From: CAZBGL01 sp964491375
Lineage (GTDB): Bacteria > Desulfobacterota > Deferrisomatia > Deferrisomatales > Deferrisomataceae
Assembly (NCBI GenBank): GCA_964491375.1
Contig: CAZBGL010000053.1
Location: 1 to 5,821 of the forward strand
Direction: 5' to 3'
DNA length: 5,821 bases
Within the stretch, counting starts at the first letter, position 1; every line of letters starts with the position of its first letter. The translations under genes were made by a program, and so were the position numbers. The notes below the pieces were generated by a model. It made no database searches. It was not told the DNA's origin and saw only the letters and a program-made list of their open reading frames with translations. Positions 4,581-5,821 of this stretch are shown piece by piece.

Positions 4581-5821
4581 GTTCTTCCTCCTTCGCCACC
4601 GGCCACTCCACGGTGAAGGTGGTTCCCTGGCCCACCCGGCTCGTGACGTGGACCCGGCCCCCGTGGCGCTCAACGATACTGTAGCATACGGACAGCCCCA
4701 GCCCCGTACCCGAAGCCGGCCCCTTGGTTGTAAAAAACGGCTCAAAGATCCGGTCGAGATGTTCCTCGGGGATCCCGCATCCCGTGTCCTCGACCTTCAC
4801 GTGCACAAACCCGTCGGAAACGACAGCCGACACCCGGATCGTTCCCCCGTGATCCGGCAGGGACTCTGCGGCGTTGGTCAGAAGGTTCAGGATGACCTGT
4901 TTGAACTGGTCCTCCACGGCCCAGACAGGGGGGAGGTCGTCGGGAAAGGCTCTTTCCACGCGGATTCGCTGCTTGGAGAACCGTTTCCGGCAAAGCGTGA
5001 GCATGGTCTCGACGCCTCGTCGGACGTCCACGGGGGAGAAGGTCTCGTCGCTGGGGCGCTGGAACTCCCGCAAGCTGCGGATGAGCTTGGCCATGCGGTT
5101 GCACTCACCGATCGACAGATCCACCAGGTGGGCCTCTTCCGGGGACAGCCCTGGATGCGTGCGAAGTTCCTGAAGCACGTTGCGGATGCCGAAGACCGGG
5201 TTGTTGATCTCGTGGGCGAGAGAGGCGGCCAGTTTGCCCACAGCACTCAGTTTCTCGGCCTGGAGGAGTCTTTTGTGGGCGGCTTCCAGCTCGGCGGTGC
5301 GTTCCCGGACCCGCTCCTCCAACTCGTCCCGGGCCCTCCGGAGTTCTTCGTTGGCCTGTGCCAGCTCGCGGGTCCGCTCGGCAACCCGGCGTTCCAGGTC
5401 CTCGTTGAGTTTCTTGATGGTGAGAAACGAGCGTTCCAGTTGCTGGACGAGAACCGAGAAGGTGTCCCTGAGGGCCCCGATCTCGTCCTGGGTGCCCACC
5501 GTGATTCCCCGTTCCCGAAACGCCGACACCAGCCGGACCAGGGGCCGGGAGGCGTCCCGGGCCACCAGGAGCGAGAGCACGACCCCTATCCCCAGGAAGG
5601 CCGCTCCCATGCCCAGGCTGCGCACCACGACGGATCGGATCCCTTCCCGAAGCTTCGCCTTGGACACGGTTACGGCCACGTACCCGAGAACGGCCGGGGG
5701 GCGGCTCTCCCCTCCGGGCTCCCCGAAATACAGCTCTTCGGCCGACTCGAACACCAGGCGGTCGAACACGGCCCGCCAGAAGGTCATCCGTTCCGGCCCC
5801 TCCACGAGGACCACGTCCGGG
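4552..5821 (-). CDS. Membrane sensor histidine kinase (HAMP, double signalling helix, HisKA, HATPase), 5' end missing
   Basis: The visible 422 codons lack the start, which lies beyond the right edge. Numbering from the valine codon at 5814: residues 1-62 are the end of an extracytoplasmic sensor domain, followed by a transmembrane helix at about 63-84 (GMGAAFLGIGVVLSLLVA). A HAMP domain follows (about 85-125, with ASRPLVRLVSAF and DEIGALRDTF), then a long coiled coil (126-188). The H-box SLAHEINNP carries the phosphorylated His201. The ATP-binding domain has an N-box (NLLTNAAESL, 310-319), G1 (VEDTGCGIP, 341-349), an F-box (IFEPFFTTK) and G2 (GTGLGLSV, 369-376). The H-E-I-N-N-P form and short DHp are typical of NtrB/HPK4-like kinases. 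No PAS domain is seen between HAMP and HisKA. Its partner is the overlapping receiver gene. The ligand cannot be read from the fragment. Confidence 0.94.
   Translation of the reverse strand, partial: PDVVLVEGPERMTFWRAVFDRLVFESAEELYFGEPGGESRPPAVLGYVAVTVSKAKLREGIRSVVVRSLGMGAAFLGIGVVLSLLVARDASRPLVRLVSAFRERGITVGTQDEIGALRDTFSVLVQQLERSFLTIKKLNEDLERRVAERTRELAQANEELRRARDELEERVRERTAELEAAHKRLLQAEKLSAVGKLAASLAHEINNPVFGIRNVLQELRTHPGLSPEEAHLVDLSIGECNRMAKLIRSLREFQRPSDETFSPVDVRRGVETMLTLCRKRFSKQRIRVERAFPDDLPPVWAVEDQFKQVILNLLTNAAESLPDHGGTIRVSAVVSDGFVHVKVEDTGCGIPEEHLDRIFEPFFTTKGPASGTGLGLSVCYSIVERHGGRVHVTSRVGQGTTFTVEWPVAKEEERGGAGSSGG
4587..4592 (-). promoter_or_regulatory. Ribosome-binding site of the response regulator gene
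   Basis: AGGAGG on the minus strand, six bases before the GTG at 4580 and inside the last codons of the kinase gene. It decides the start against the longer open frame, which would only add out-of-frame kinase sequence. Confidence 0.8.

Noticed and set aside
4581..4745. N-terminal extension of the response regulator to 4745
   Set aside because: This stretch is kinase coding sequence in another frame; the GTG at 4580 has a strong Shine-Dalgarno and starts directly at the receiver fold.

Overview
This is a GC-rich bacterial window with strong G/C preference at third codon positions and frequent GTG and TTG starts. It is almost fully coding. Apart from one gene tail at the left edge, every gene lies on the minus strand. 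The gene style fits a GC-rich Desulfobacterota or other deltaproteobacterial-type lineage: a HAMP/coiled-coil/HisKA kinase with an H-E-I-N-N-P H-box, and a receiver protein ending in a C-x-x-C ... C-P-x-C module. That placement is inference; no rRNA or other marker gene is present.

Layout, left to right. (1) 1-187, plus strand: the C-terminal end of a probable Rpn-family (PD-(D/E)XK nuclease/transposase-like) protein, convergent with the next operon. (2) 250-3641, minus strand: a complete four-gene dTDP-L-rhamnose operon, transcribed in the order rmlB-rmlA-rmlC-rmlD. It is tightly packed, with spacings of +1 bp, -1 bp and -16 bp. (3) 3642-4004: the only sizeable non-coding stretch. It holds an 8-bp-stem hairpin, a possible sigma70-like promoter facing rmlB, a second hairpin and a degenerate C-rich direct repeat. 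(4) 4005-4580, minus strand: a response regulator consisting of a receiver domain plus a small cysteine-rich C-terminal module and no DNA-binding domain. (5) 4552-5821, minus strand: its partner membrane sensor histidine kinase, whose N-terminus lies beyond the right edge. The two genes overlap by 29 bp.

How the genes work together. RmlA couples glucose-1-phosphate to dTTP. RmlB oxidises and dehydrates the product to the 4-keto-6-deoxy sugar, RmlC epimerises it at C3 and C5, and RmlD reduces it to dTDP-L-rhamnose for surface glycans. No glycosyltransferase or polymer gene is seen here. The kinase-regulator pair is upstream on the same strand; a link to rhamnose supply is possible but shown only by adjacency.

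I see no convincing new system. The points most worth a second look are the regulator's C-terminal CxxC/CPxC module, the duplicated 25-residue signalling helix in the kinase, and the structured intergenic region ahead of rmlB.
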